In this document: piece after piece, positions 17,401 through 26,259 of the stretch | Position numbering within the stretch: position 1 is the first letter of the stretch | Layout of the letters: each line of letters begins with the position of its first letter | NCBI RefSeq assembly: GCF_901875575.1 | Contig: NZ_CABFMF010000012.1 | Location: 1 to 42,396, forward strand | Reading direction: 5' to 3' | Length of the DNA: 42,396 nt | Source: an uncultured Streptococcus sp. | Lineage (GTDB): Bacteria > Bacillota > Bacilli > Lactobacillales > Streptococcaceae | Notes under the pieces: model-generated | What the model saw: the letters and a program-made list of their open reading frames with translations, nothing else | What the model was told of the DNA's origin: nothing | Database searches by the model: none | Made by a program: the position numbers and the translations under genes

Positions 17401-20400
17401 TCCTTTGTCGTCTATCGCTATAGTAGCTACTGGATTTACTTCTGCTACTTTAGCTGCGATTGCATCTTTCTCATCTTGTGTTAATGGTTTAGAAGAATCA
17501 ACCGCTACTTTATCAGCTGGTGTGTTAACGTTGTTTCCTGCATTTGGTTTAGCTGCTTCTTCTTTTGTTTTCACTAAATCAGCTACTGGAATTGTTGCAA
17601 TATCACCATCTTTAGTTGTTACCGTTGCATTTCCTCTGTCGTCAAATACCACGTTAGCTTCTGGATTTACCGCTTTGATTGCATCTGTAATCTTAGCTTT
17701 ATCCACATCTGTTAATGCATCTGGATTGCTTACAACCACTTTATCAGCTGGTGTGTTTACTTTGTTTCCAGCATTTGGTTGTTTAGCTTCTTCTTGAGTT
17801 GTTACTAAATCTTTTGCTGGAATTGTTGCTGTCTCAGTGTTACCATTTTTATCTATTACAGTTACTGTAGCATTTCCTTTATCATCTACGAATATCGCTT
17901 TCGCATCTGGATTAACTTCTTTAATCTTAGCTTCAATCGCTTTTTTCTCTTCTGTAGATAATGGTTTAGTTGGATCTGTTACTGCTACTTTATCTGCTGG
18001 TTTGTTAATGTTGTTTCCAGCTTTTTCGTTAGCAGCTTCTGCTTCAGTTTTCACTAAATCTTTTGCTGGAATTACAAAGCTCTTACCATCTTCTGTAGTT
18101 ATTGTTGCATTTCCTTTGTCATCAACAACCACCGTTGAGCCTGGATTCACTTCCTCAACAGCTTTCTTAATTTTAGCTGCTTTATCCAGATCATTGTCTA
18201 ACACTTTATCAACAGGTTTCTTAATTAAATCTTGTTTTTTAGGATTTAATAGATATGCTTTTGGTTTTGCTAAGTCTTCTACAGGGATTGTTGCAATGTC
18301 TCCATTTGCATTCTTAACAGTTGCATTTCCTTTTGCATCAAATACTACTGTTGCTCCTGGGTTAACTTCTAAGATGTTTTTCTCAATTTCTTTAATTTCA
18401 TCCGCCGTTAATTTATCTCTGTCTTTCACAAACACTCTGTCTGCTGGTGGATTGATTTTGTTTCCTGCATTCACCTTAGCTTTATCGGCGTCAGTCTTCG
18501 TTAAATCAGCTACTGGAATTGTGGCTGTTTTACCTTCTGGAGTTGTGACTGTCGCATTTCCATTTTCATCTACGAACACTGTTGAACCTGGATTTACTCG
18601 TTGAACTTTAGCTGCAATTTTTGCTTTGACATCATCCGTGATTTGTCCATCTTTAGCAAATACGCCGTCAGCTGGTTTGTTGATTACGTTACCTGCTTTT
18701 GGATCCGTTAACACTTCATCTGAAGTCTTCACTAAAGCATCCGCTGGAATTACTGCTGTTTTTCCTTCTGGAGTTGTGACTGTCGCATTTCCTTTAGCAT
18801 CAACTGCTACAGTTGCTCCTGGGTTAACTTCTAGAACCTTAGCTTTAATTGCTTCTTTTTCAGGTTCTGTTAAAGCATCTTTATCAGCAACTACTGTTTG
18901 ATCAATAGGTTTCTTAATCGCATCTTGTTTAGCCGCATTTTCTAAATCTTCTTTAGCATTTGATTTCACTAAATCAGAAGCTGGGATTGTTGCTGTAGCC
19001 TTAGTTCCATCTGGATTTGTTACAGTTACTGTCGCATTTCCTTTGTCGTCTACTACTACTGTTGCTCCTGGATTTACTGATTCTACAGCTTCCTTAATTT
19101 TATCCTTAACTTCTTTTGGTAATGTTGCATTTGGATCATTCAATACCGCTGGATCTACAAGTGCTTTTTCAGCTGGAGTGTTTACTTTGTTTCCTGCTGA
19201 TGGAGTTTCTTTAGCTGCTGGATCTTTCAGTAAGTCTTCAACTGGGATTGTTGCTGTCTTACCGTCTGGTGTTGTGACTGTTGCGTTTCCTTTATCGTCT
19301 ACAAATACAGTTGCACCTGGGTTTACTGACTCTACTGCTTTTTGAATTTTAGCTTTAACTTCGTCTTTCTTGTCTCCAGTCAAGTCTGCTGGTGTTGCCG
19401 AAACTTTATCAGCTGGTTTGTTGATGTTGTTTCCTGCAGTTGCACCTTCAGCTTCTTTTGTAGTTTTCACTAGGTCAGATGCTGGAATTACTTCAGTTTT
19501 ACCGTCTGGTGTTGTGACTGTTGCATTTCCTTTTTCATCTACAACTACTGTTGTGTTTTCTGGATTTACTTTTGCTACAGCTGCTTTGATTGCATCTTTT
19601 TCTTCTTGACTTAATTTAGCTGGGTTCTTAACAAGTGTTTTATCAGCTGGTTTCTTAACTGCATCTTGTTTAGCTGGATCTGTTAAGTCATTATTCGTTT
19701 TCACTAGATCAGCTGCTGGAATTGTCGCTACAGCTCCGTCTTTCGTTGTTACTGTTGCATTTCCTTTTTCGTCAAATACTACTTTAGCATCTGGATTTAC
19801 TGCTTTAATTTTTTCAGCAATTTTATCCTTATCTTCAGTTGTTAATTCAGCTGGATTTGCTACTACTACTTTATCTGCTGGTGTATTTACTTTGTTTCCA
19901 CCATTTACTTCATCTTTAGCAGTTGGAGCTTTCACTAAATCTTCAACAGGAATTGTTGCTGTTTTACCATCTGGAGTAGATACTGTTGCATTTCCTTTGT
20001 CATCAACAAATACTTTTGTTCCTTCTGGATTTACTTTAAGAATTGCTTCTTTAATTTTATCTTTATCAGTCGGTTGTAAGTTATCTTTGTTAGCAGTTAC
20101 TTTATCTGCTGGTTTATTGACATTATTACCTGCTTTAGTATTTTCTGCATCAGCTGCTGTTTTCACTAAATCAGCTACTGGAATTGTTGCTGTTTTACCG
20201 TCTGCTGTTGTTACTGTTGCATTTCCATTAGTATCAACTACTACTGTTGCATCTGGATTTACTGCTTTAACTTTTTCTTCAATAGCTTTCTTAGCAGCTT
20301 CATCAATATTCGTTGGATCTGTTACTAATACTCTATCCGCTGGTTTATTGATGTTGTTTCCTGCTTTTGCAGTTTCTTTATCTGCTTCTTTTCTTACTAA

Positions 20401-23400
20401 GTCAGCTTTTGGAATAACTACAGTTTTACCTTCTGGTGTTGTTACTGTTGCATTTCCTTTATCGTCAACGACTACAGTAGAATCTGGGTTTACTGCTTCA
20501 ACTGCTGCTTTAATCGCATCTTTAGCTGTTTGAGGTAATGTTGCATCTGCATTATCTACTAATTCTGGATCAACTACGACTTTGTCTGCTGGTTTGTTTA
20601 CAGCATCTTGTTTCGTTGGATCTGCTAATTCAGTTTTAGCTTTCACTAAATCTGTTGCTGGAATTGTTGCTACAACGCCATCTTTATTTGTTACTGTTGC
20701 ATTTCCATTAGTATCAAATACTACTTCAGCACCTGGATTTACTTTAAGGATTTCAGCTTTAATCTTTTCTTTATCTGTATCGTTTAATGAAGCTGGGTTT
20801 TCTACCACTACTCTATCTGCTGGAGTATTTACTTGGTTTCCACCACTTACATTTTCTTTATCAGATGAAGTCTTCACTAAATCAGCTACTGGAATTGTTG
20901 CTGTTTTTCCTTCTGGTGTTGTTACAGTCGCATTCCCTTTATCGTCAACGACAACTGTTGCACCTGGGTTTACTGCTTCAACTGCTGCTTTAATTCTAGC
21001 AAGTTCAGGCTCTGTTAGTTCAGCTTTATCTGCTACTTGTACTCTATCTGCTGGGTTGTTAATGTTGTTACCAGCTTTTGCAGTTGATGTTTCATTAGGT
21101 TTTTTAATTAAATCATCTGCATCGATTACTGCTGTTTTTCCTTCTGGTGTTGTTACAATTGCATTTCCTTTGTCATCTACAACTACTACTGCACCTGGGT
21201 TTACTGCTTCAACTTTTGCCTTAATAGCGTCTTTTACTTTAGTACGTTCTTCTGGACTTAATGTTGCCATATCAGCTACAACAGTTTGAGCATTCGGTTT
21301 ATTGATGTCATCTCCACCGTTGACTTTGCTTGCATCTTCTGGTGTTTTAAATAAGTCTGCAGCTGGAATTGTTGCAATTGTACCATCTTTAAGAACTACT
21401 GTTGCATTTCCTTCAGCGTCATATTGAACTGTAGCATCTGCACCATTTAATTTTTTCAGTTTTGCAGTTGCTTTTTCTTGATCAACTGGATTTGTTGCAC
21501 TACCAACTACTTTATCTGCTGGTTTAAGAATTCCTGCATTACCTGAACCATCTTTTCCTGCATCAGCTAATGTACGTACTAATTCTTTCGCTGGGAAACC
21601 TGCTGTATGCCCATCTGGTGTTGAAACTGTTACTGTTCCTGCAGCATCAATTGATACTACAGCATTAGGATTAACATCACGAACTGCTTTTTTGATCTTT
21701 TCTTTATCTTCAGCAGTTAACTGATCAGGGTTATTAACAATCACTTTATCTGTTGGACGGTTAATATTATTTCCTCCACCAGCTGTTTCTAAAGCACTTG
21801 CATCTTTTGTTAAGTCAACTTGTTTTAATGTTTCTGTTTTACCATTTGGTAATGTAACACTAGCACTTCCATCTTGATTTACTGTTACAGTTGCACCTGG
21901 GTTTACTGCTTCGATAGCTTTTTTAAGTTTTTCTTGTTCTTCAGCATCTAAATTGGTTGGGTTTTTCGCAACTAATTTATTTCCTGGTAAACGTGCAGAG
22001 TTAATAGCAGCAATGGCTGTTTCAGCTGCTTTTTTAGCTTTATCAACGTCAGCATTTTTCTTAGCACCATTAATTGCTTCTTCTGATGCTTTTTTAATTT
22101 CATCTACTTCATCTTGAAGTTTTTTCTTAGCTTCTGGCGATAATGCAGTATCGTCTTGAATTGATTGTTTTTTAGCTTCAGCAGCATTTGTCACAGCTGT
22201 ATTAGCTTCTGGTTTTTTAGCTGGATCTTTTGCTAAAGCTGTAATAGTCGCTGCTCCATCAGTACCTGCTGCATTGATTTCACCTTGAATTGTTCCAGCT
22301 TCTTCAGGTGTATCAGCATTATTTTTCTTACCGTTGATTTCTGCTTTTTTAGTATCAGCAATCTCTTTAGCTTTATCTTTAACTTCTTTTTTCTCTTCAT
22401 CGGTTAAGTCAGTACGATCATCGATTTCTTTTTCTTTTGCCTTTAATGCTTCATCGATTTTATCTAATGCTGCTTGTTTACTGATTGGATTAATTTTAGA
22501 GATTGCATCCGTACCATCTGTTTTTCCAGTATCAACTGCTGTTTGTGCTGTTGTTGCTTCTGCTGGAGTTGGTGCAGTATCTGGTTGTTCATTAATTTTA
22601 GCAATTGCTTTATCTGCTTCTACTTTAGCAGCTGCTTTTGCATCTTCTTTTTCTTTTTGAGTTAAATCTTCACGCGCATCAAGTGCATCATTTTTAGCTT
22701 TTAATGCATCTGCAACAGCTTGTTTAGCTGCTTCTTTAGCTACTGGGTTTACTTTACCTACGGCTGCAATTCCATCATTTTTAGCTGTTTCAATTGCTCC
22801 ATTGTTTGTAGCTTCATCAATTTTACCTAATGCTGCTGTTTTATCTTCGTTTACTTTAGCAATAGCTTTTTCTTTCTCAGCTGGCGTTAATGCAGCGTTA
22901 TTATTAATCGCTGTGATTTGGTCTGTTGCTTTGTTATTTACTGCATCAATAGCTGGTTGTTTATCTAATTTCACAACTTTATCTACTGGGATCGTATCTT
23001 TAGAACCATCTTTATAAGTTACTTCTAAGTTATCTCCTTTTTGAACAAGTGTATCAACTACTTTTGCAGCAGCAGCCTTGTCTACTACTGTTCCTTTTTT
23101 ATCTTCTAAGTTTTTATCTTCATTTTTCTTAGAGTATTCTAAAGGAATATTTTCTTTGATTTTTTCTAATTCAGCTGCTGGAATATTAACTGTATCAGTT
23201 ACTACAATTTTGTTAGCTTCATCTAATTCTTTAATATCATATTTTTTCGTTTGAGATTTCAATACAATAGAAAATGAGCCAGGGTCTGTTGCATATGAAC
23301 TACTAGTTGCATTATTAACGATAATTTTTCCGTCTGTATCAGTTGCTGTCGCATAACGAGTTACCAGTCTATATTCGTCTGTATCTCCTTTAGGGAACTT

Positions 23401-26082
23401 AGTTTTATCAAGTCCTGCTGTATCTTTGGTTACTTTACCTCCGATTTTCACAATAGCAGGTTTTTCAGCTGTTGCTTCTGTTTCTGAAGTAACAGGTGTT
23501 AAAGTCATATCAAATTCATTATCTAAAACATCTGGATTAGCAGTAGTTGGATTTAAAGGCTGATTTCCACCTCTGTTAACTGTTGCTGAAGCTACTTTAC
23601 CTGAATCATCTGTATATTTAATATCAAGGTCAATATCTTCATTCGCATATACATAGACATCTTTCTTGCCATCTACTGAATAAGGGATTTTCACTTCTGG
23701 AGCATTATTTTTACGAACGATTACTTTGTATGTGTAGTCAGCAGATTCTTTACCTTGACTATCTACAGCTTTGTAGATAACAGTGTGCTCTCCCGCTTCT
23801 GAAGTATCAATTCCAGTAACATTTGTATTTCCATCAACTGAAACTACTCGAACATGACCTTTGTTACCAAGTGTCGCATTTAAATCATCTTCATGGTCTG
23901 TTACTTTTACAAGAGCTAATAAATCAGCTTTAGTAATAGTTGTTTCCGTTGGGACTGTTTTTTCATTTTGGTTTTCTTCCACTGCTGATACTACTGGTGC
24001 TTCGTTAGTAACAGGATACTGTGTTTTTCCTAAGTATGTTCCTTTTGTTGCTCCACCATTGTGAGGAATAACTTTTAAGTTTACCCCTTCTTTAACAGGT
24101 TCTGTTAATGTTAACGTAACTGTATCGTAGAAATTACCTTTTACAGTCTCTTTAACAGTTGCTTTACCTGCATTTCCACCAGCCATCACTAAACTTCCGT
24201 CATCTTCACGTTTAATATCAAGCTGAACTTCTCTGTTAGTTTCTTTATTTGTATAGAAGAAGTATGTGAATCCTGCATCATGTGGTACAGTAAAGGTTAC
24301 TTCTTTAGCTCCTGCGACAACACTCTTACCGTCTTTTGCTGCCGCTGATGGTAAGATTGCTGAAGGTCCGATAGATACAACTACATCCGTCTTTTCACTT
24401 AATACGCCATTAACAGTCTGTGTAACTTCAACATTGTTCTTAGGAGCATAGAATGTTCTGGCTCTTTCACTTGCTCCAAATAATGCTTCGTTACTGTTAA
24501 GTCCTTTATCTAAAGATAGTTTCCAAGTTCCATCAGCTCCAACTTCTGTAGTTTTTTCTGTGATAACTTGTGTTCCTTCTGGATTTTTTATAGTAACCTT
24601 AACAGTTGCTCCAGCCGTACCAGTCCCTGATAATTCTTCATCAGTTGATAAAACTGTATTTCTAGCTTTAGGATTTCCAGTTACTACAGGTGCTGGCCCG
24701 CTAATTAACATCCCTTTAGAAATTGTATCTGTAGAACCATCTTTATAAGTTACTACAATATTATTTCCAGAATTAGTAATAGAAGCAATACGATCTGATT
24801 GATTTTCTACTTCTGTTCCTTTTTTATCAGCTAAATTAGCGTCATCATTGTTATTAGAGTACTCAATTTTTAATTTTTCTTTGATTTTCGCTAATTCAAC
24901 TTCTGTTACATTAGTTGGATCTGTTACAGCAACTTTTTCAGTTGGTGTCTTGATATCATACTTATCTGTTTGAGATTTAACGATGAATTCAACATACCCA
25001 GGTTTTCTTCGACGAAGTTCATAGTTCTCAACACTATAGGATTCATTTGCTGGCATAGATTTAACACCGTCATTATCTTTAGCCTCGATAAAACTTGTCC
25101 ACTTGTTTGGAGCTTTAAGGTTTGTAACACCCGTCATCTTGATTGTCGCTGTTCGCTTATCAGCAGATACTGTTCCTTCCCCAGATGCTACAGCACTATT
25201 AGTTACCTTTCCTATTGTAAAACCATAAACACTAGCGTTATCACTTTCATCTAAACCTTTATTTCGTAGATATAAATCTTTTACTATTGTCTCGTCTTTA
25301 CCGGTAAATGTTAAGTCAGTATTTTCACCAGTGTAAATATAGATTTGACGTTTGTCTTCATTTGAGTATGGAAGTTCAACTGTTGGAGCTTGATTTCCTT
25401 CTGTTCTAAACCCAACACCTGTAACCATTTCTTTCTCATTACGTGAATCATGAGATCCTGTGTTTTCGATTGAGTTAGATTCTGATTTAGGTTCAGTGTT
25501 TTCTGCTTTTTTACCTACAGTTGGTTGTCCGTTAGTAGTGTCTACTTCTGGAGTTTCTTTTTTCTCTACAGGTTTGTTTTTTAATTTTGAGCTTACTGTA
25601 TTGAGAAGATTTCTGTAAGCTACGTTCAATTCATCTTGAGTCGTTGCAGAAGCGAGTACAGACTCAGCAGAAGCCAATTCCCCATTCAAAAGAGCAAGGC
25701 TCTCCTCTGTTTTATTATCATACTTGCCTGCAGCAAGTTTTGATTTAATTTCTGAAATGTAGTTTTCAAGTTGGTTTTTGTCCAAAGCTGGAGTTGTTAC
25801 TTCTGGTGTTGCTGGTTGTGTTGACTCTTCTGCAATTGGTTGTGCTGCTGGTGTGCTTTCCGCTGAAGTTGGGCTGTCTTCAGAGGCTAGCGCTGGAGCT
25901 TCTACAGATGGCGTATCTTGTTTGCTTAGCTCGTTAGCTGATACAGCTCCATTACCTAAGAACATGAAAAGAGCAGCGACTGCTACACTAGCCGCTCCAA
26001 AGCTATATTTACGAATCGAGTAACGCGTGACCTTTTCACGACGTAGACGCTCAACGCGACTCATTGATGATTTGTTGTCCAT
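14452..26082 (-). CDS. Giant YSIRK/LPXTG cell-wall-anchored repeat protein (adhesin-like)
   Basis: This protein is 3,876 residues from ATG 26082, chosen because AAAGGAGA lies ahead; the 34 codons open upstream have no ribosome binding site. Layout: YSIRK signal peptide (YSIRKYSFGAAS at 21-32, cleavage near 49); Ser/Pro/Glu-rich region with a FIVAR-like helical segment (about 95-165); Ig/cadherin-like and Rib-like modules (about 240-1035), two of which end in VTYKDGSxDTI; three or four DUF1542 helical repeats (about 1038-1357); about 28 tandem units of 75-85 residues (about 1358-3535) with core VNPGxTVVVDDKGNATVT and pattern KPADKVVVANP...LT..EK; a divergent unit; two YPDGQ-type units; then ELPNTG (LPNTG at 14551-14565), a membrane span and RRRKEDEEA. 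Sortase A should anchor it as a fibrillar adhesin. The ligand is unknown. The reading frame is intact throughout. Confidence 0.95.
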   Translation of the reverse strand: MDNKSSMSRVERLRREKVTRYSIRKYSFGAASVAVAALFMFLGNGAVSANELSKQDTPSVEAPALASEDSPTSAESTPAAQPIAEESTQPATPEVTTPALDKNQLENYISEIKSKLAAGKYDNKTEESLALLNGELASAESVLASATTQDELNVAYRNLLNTVSSKLKNKPVEKKETPEVDTTNGQPTVGKKAENTEPKSESNSIENTGSHDSRNEKEMVTGVGFRTEGNQAPTVELPYSNEDKRQIYIYTGENTDLTFTGKDETIVKDLYLRNKGLDESDNASVYGFTIGKVTNSAVASGEGTVSADKRTATIKMTGVTNLKAPNKWTSFIEAKDNDGVKSMPANESYSVENYELRRRKPGYVEFIVKSQTDKYDIKTPTEKVAVTDPTNVTEVELAKIKEKLKIEYSNNNDDANLADKKGTEVENQSDRIASITNSGNNIVVTYKDGSTDTISKGMLISGPAPVVTGNPKARNTVLSTDEELSGTGTAGATVKVTIKNPEGTQVITEKTTEVGADGTWKLSLDKGLNSNEALFGASERARTFYAPKNNVEVTQTVNGVLSEKTDVVVSIGPSAILPSAAAKDGKSVVAGAKEVTFTVPHDAGFTYFFYTNKETNREVQLDIKREDDGSLVMAGGNAGKATVKETVKGNFYDTVTLTLTEPVKEGVNLKVIPHNGGATKGTYLGKTQYPVTNEAPVVSAVEENQNEKTVPTETTITKADLLALVKVTDHEDDLNATLGNKGHVRVVSVDGNTNVTGIDTSEAGEHTVIYKAVDSQGKESADYTYKVIVRKNNAPEVKIPYSVDGKKDVYVYANEDIDLDIKYTDDSGKVASATVNRGGNQPLNPTTANPDVLDNEFDMTLTPVTSETEATAEKPAIVKIGGKVTKDTAGLDKTKFPKGDTDEYRLVTRYATATDTDGKIIVNNATSSSYATDPGSFSIVLKSQTKKYDIKELDEANKIVVTDTVNIPAAELEKIKENIPLEYSKKNEDKNLEDKKGTVVDKAAAAKVVDTLVQKGDNLEVTYKDGSKDTIPVDKVVKLDKQPAIDAVNNKATDQITAINNNAALTPAEKEKAIAKVNEDKTAALGKIDEATNNGAIETAKNDGIAAVGKVNPVAKEAAKQAVADALKAKNDALDAREDLTQKEKEDAKAAAKVEADKAIAKINEQPDTAPTPAEATTAQTAVDTGKTDGTDAISKINPISKQAALDKIDEALKAKEKEIDDRTDLTDEEKKEVKDKAKEIADTKKAEINGKKNNADTPEEAGTIQGEINAAGTDGAATITALAKDPAKKPEANTAVTNAAEAKKQSIQDDTALSPEAKKKLQDEVDEIKKASEEAINGAKKNADVDKAKKAAETAIAAINSARLPGNKLVAKNPTNLDAEEQEKLKKAIEAVNPGATVTVNQDGSASVTLPNGKTETLKQVDLTKDASALETAGGGNNINRPTDKVIVNNPDQLTAEDKEKIKKAVRDVNPNAVVSIDAAGTVTVSTPDGHTAGFPAKELVRTLADAGKDGSGNAGILKPADKVVGSATNPVDQEKATAKLKKLNGADATVQYDAEGNATVVLKDGTIATIPAADLFKTPEDASKVNGGDDINKPNAQTVVADMATLSPEERTKVKDAIKAKVEAVNPGAVVVVDDKGNAIVTTPEGKTAVIDADDLIKKPNETSTAKAGNNINNPADRVQVADKAELTEPELARIKAAVEAVNPGATVVVDDKGNATVTTPEGKTATIPVADLVKTSSDKENVSGGNQVNTPADRVVVENPASLNDTDKEKIKAEILKVNPGAEVVFDTNGNATVTNKDGVVATIPATDLVKAKTELADPTKQDAVNKPADKVVVDPELVDNADATLPQTAKDAIKAAVEAVNPDSTVVVDDKGNATVTTPEGKTVVIPKADLVRKEADKETAKAGNNINKPADRVLVTDPTNIDEAAKKAIEEKVKAVNPDATVVVDTNGNATVTTADGKTATIPVADLVKTAADAENTKAGNNVNKPADKVTANKDNLQPTDKDKIKEAILKVNPEGTKVFVDDKGNATVSTPDGKTATIPVEDLVKAPTAKDEVNGGNKVNTPADKVVVANPAELTTEDKDKIAEKIKAVNPDAKVVFDEKGNATVTTKDGAVATIPAADLVKTNNDLTDPAKQDAVKKPADKTLVKNPAKLSQEEKDAIKAAVAKVNPENTTVVVDEKGNATVTTPDGKTEVIPASDLVKTTKEAEGATAGNNINKPADKVSATPADLTGDKKDEVKAKIQKAVESVNPGATVFVDDKGNATVTTPDGKTATIPVEDLLKDPAAKETPSAGNKVNTPAEKALVDPAVLNDPNATLPKEVKDKIKEAVESVNPGATVVVDDKGNATVTVTNPDGTKATATIPASDLVKSNAKEDLENAAKQDAIKKPIDQTVVADKDALTEPEKEAIKAKVLEVNPGATVAVDAKGNATVTTPEGKTAVIPADALVKTSDEVLTDPKAGNVINKPADGVFAKDGQITDDVKAKIAAKVQRVNPGSTVFVDENGNATVTTPEGKTATIPVADLTKTDADKAKVNAGNKINPPADRVFVKDRDKLTADEIKEIEKNILEVNPGATVVFDAKGNATVKNANGDIATIPVEDLAKPKAYLLNPKKQDLIKKPVDKVLDNDLDKAAKIKKAVEEVNPGSTVVVDDKGNATITTEDGKSFVIPAKDLVKTEAEAANEKAGNNINKPADKVAVTDPTKPLSTEEKKAIEAKIKEVNPDAKAIFVDDKGNATVTVIDKNGNTETATIPAKDLVTTQEEAKQPNAGNKVNTPADKVVVSNPDALTDVDKAKITDAIKAVNPEANVVFDDRGNATVTTKDGDIATIPVADLVKTKEEAAKPNAGNNVNTPADKVAVDSSKPLTQDEKDAIAAKVAEVNPVATIAIDDKGNATVTTKDGKTAVIPAAALTKTADSAKEPNAGNDVVKPADKTVVENPESLTTDEQDAIAAKVAEVNPEAKTVVVDDKGNATVTTKDGKTVVIPAKDLVKTKEDAAKPNAGNDVNTPADKTVVANPDSLTQDEKDAIAAKVKAVNPGAEVVVDNKGNATVTKDGKVAVIPAKDLTKTADSAKEPNAGNDVVKPADKTVVANPDSLTQDEKEAIVAKVKAVNPDATVVVDDKGNATVTPKDGKPVVIPAADLTKSAADAAKPNAGNDIVKPADKTVVANPESLTPEEKDAIAAKVKAVNSGAEVVVDDKGNATVTLPNGKTAVIPASDLTKNADAEKAPKAGNDIVKPASKTKVANPDSLTQDEKDAIVAKVKAVNPGSTVVVDDKGNATVTTPEGKTAVIPASDLTKSEKDVNDGQAKDNAITPAAKTKVADPNALTPEEKKAIEDKVKAANPGATVVVDDKGNATVVKDGNVSVIPSTDLVKVEDDAKKDNGGNDANTPAAKTVVADPTKLTDEEKAKVKKAVEAVNPGSTVVVDDKGNATVTKADGTVLNIPSTDLVLPADNLADEAKNAKVKTPAFRTLVGDKENLTDAEKEAVKKAIEAVNPGSTVVVDDKGNATVTLPDGSTATIAKEQLVKDKEDAKAKNGGDNLEFDLSKVTVTDLKNITPEEKAKFQFMILGAITGVEEFDISTLEKSTDDKENTVYASKDGKVKITIDKDGNATIEKDGKKELAVTIDKEGNVTIVTKEGQVLAIPRDDAFRQKETPKLPEKVGVVNKTNLTDEEKAAVKEALIKANPKLKDANITISATGEATIVYPDGQKVVIPADKLVEEKLSDSNGNAELDINLPEKVAVGDVNNLTDAEKAAVKEALIKANPKLKDAKITISAKGEATIVYPDGQKMVIPADKLVVAKGANNNAGTNAGAGVKAVVNANQEETTNARKVAKELPNTGTADSTVAMVAAAASALLGLGLAGRRRKEDEEA
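14551..14565 (-). other. LPXTG sorting signal (LPNTG)
   Basis: LPNTG is followed by a hydrophobic stretch and a basic tail, the canonical sortase A substrate arrangement, at the end of the giant protein. Confidence 0.95.
15480..22000 (-). repeat. Tandem array of about 28 coding repeats of about 231 nt
   Basis: I count about 28 consecutive units by their VNP...GNATV cores. They differ in the linker that joins them: AGNNI-NKPAD, GGNKV-NTPAD and KQDAV-KKPAD. The KQDA-type linker closes units 6, 10, 13 and 16, so three- or four-unit superrepeats exist in the N-terminal half. Units 20-25 are far more alike (VKPADKTVVANP, SLTQDEK), suggesting later amplification. Boundaries are approximate. Confidence 0.9.
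22010..22970 (-). repeat. DUF1542-type helical repeats of the giant protein
   Basis: Three to four copies of about 75-80 residues rich in Ala, Lys, Asp and Glu have the pattern AIxxIN, LTxxEKxxAxxxVxxxxxxA and xxxGxxAI, as in staphylococcal and streptococcal DUF1542 surface proteins. Confidence 0.8.
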
Positions 26083-26127
26083 TAATTTGGATCTCCTTTT
26101 TGATATATATTTTGGATTTTCACATAA

Positions 26128-26158
26128 AACTAACCGTTTCTTAAAGCAACGGCTAGTT
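26128..26158 (-). other. Hairpin upstream of the giant gene's ribosome binding site
   Basis: AACTAGCCGTT / AACGGTTAGTT, 11-bp stem (one G-U) with a 9-nt loop, about 45 nt before the start codon and directly after a TATAAT. It could lie in the 5' untranslated region and affect mRNA stability, or be a protein-binding palindrome. Confidence 0.5.
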
Positions 26159-26241
26159 ATTATAATTAATGTGTATCCTTGCATTGACTATTTTACTTTA
26201 TTTTTAATATATATGCAACTAATTTGATTTTAAATTTTCGC

Positions 26242-26254
26242 AAAAAAAAAAAAA
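26242..26254. repeat. 13-A homopolymer upstream of the giant surface-protein gene
   Basis: Thirteen consecutive A on the plus strand (13 T on the coding strand), 160 nt before the ATG of the giant gene. Such tracts are prone to slippage. Confidence 0.9.
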
Positions 26255-26259
26255 GCCTT

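Noticed and set aside
15329..17797. An open frame of 822 codons on the plus strand inside the giant gene, with several other long antisense frames (17837-18604, 19892-20533, 20582-21289).
   Set aside because: They are the reverse complement of the tandem coding repeats; the biased codon use of Asp/Lys/Ala/Val/Thr-rich units leaves the antisense frame free of stops. The products are Ser/Thr/Ala/Phe-rich repeats with no ribosome binding site or recognisable domain.
15480..22000. CRISPR-like array suggested by regular repeats.
   Set aside because: Repeats of about 231 nt in one continuous reading frame encode protein modules; there are no short palindromic repeats with unique spacers and no cas genes.
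26083..26184. In-frame 34-codon extension of the giant surface protein.
   Set aside because: No ribosome binding site before ATG 26184, the extension would precede a YSIRK signal peptide, and AAAGGAGA stands directly before ATG 26082.
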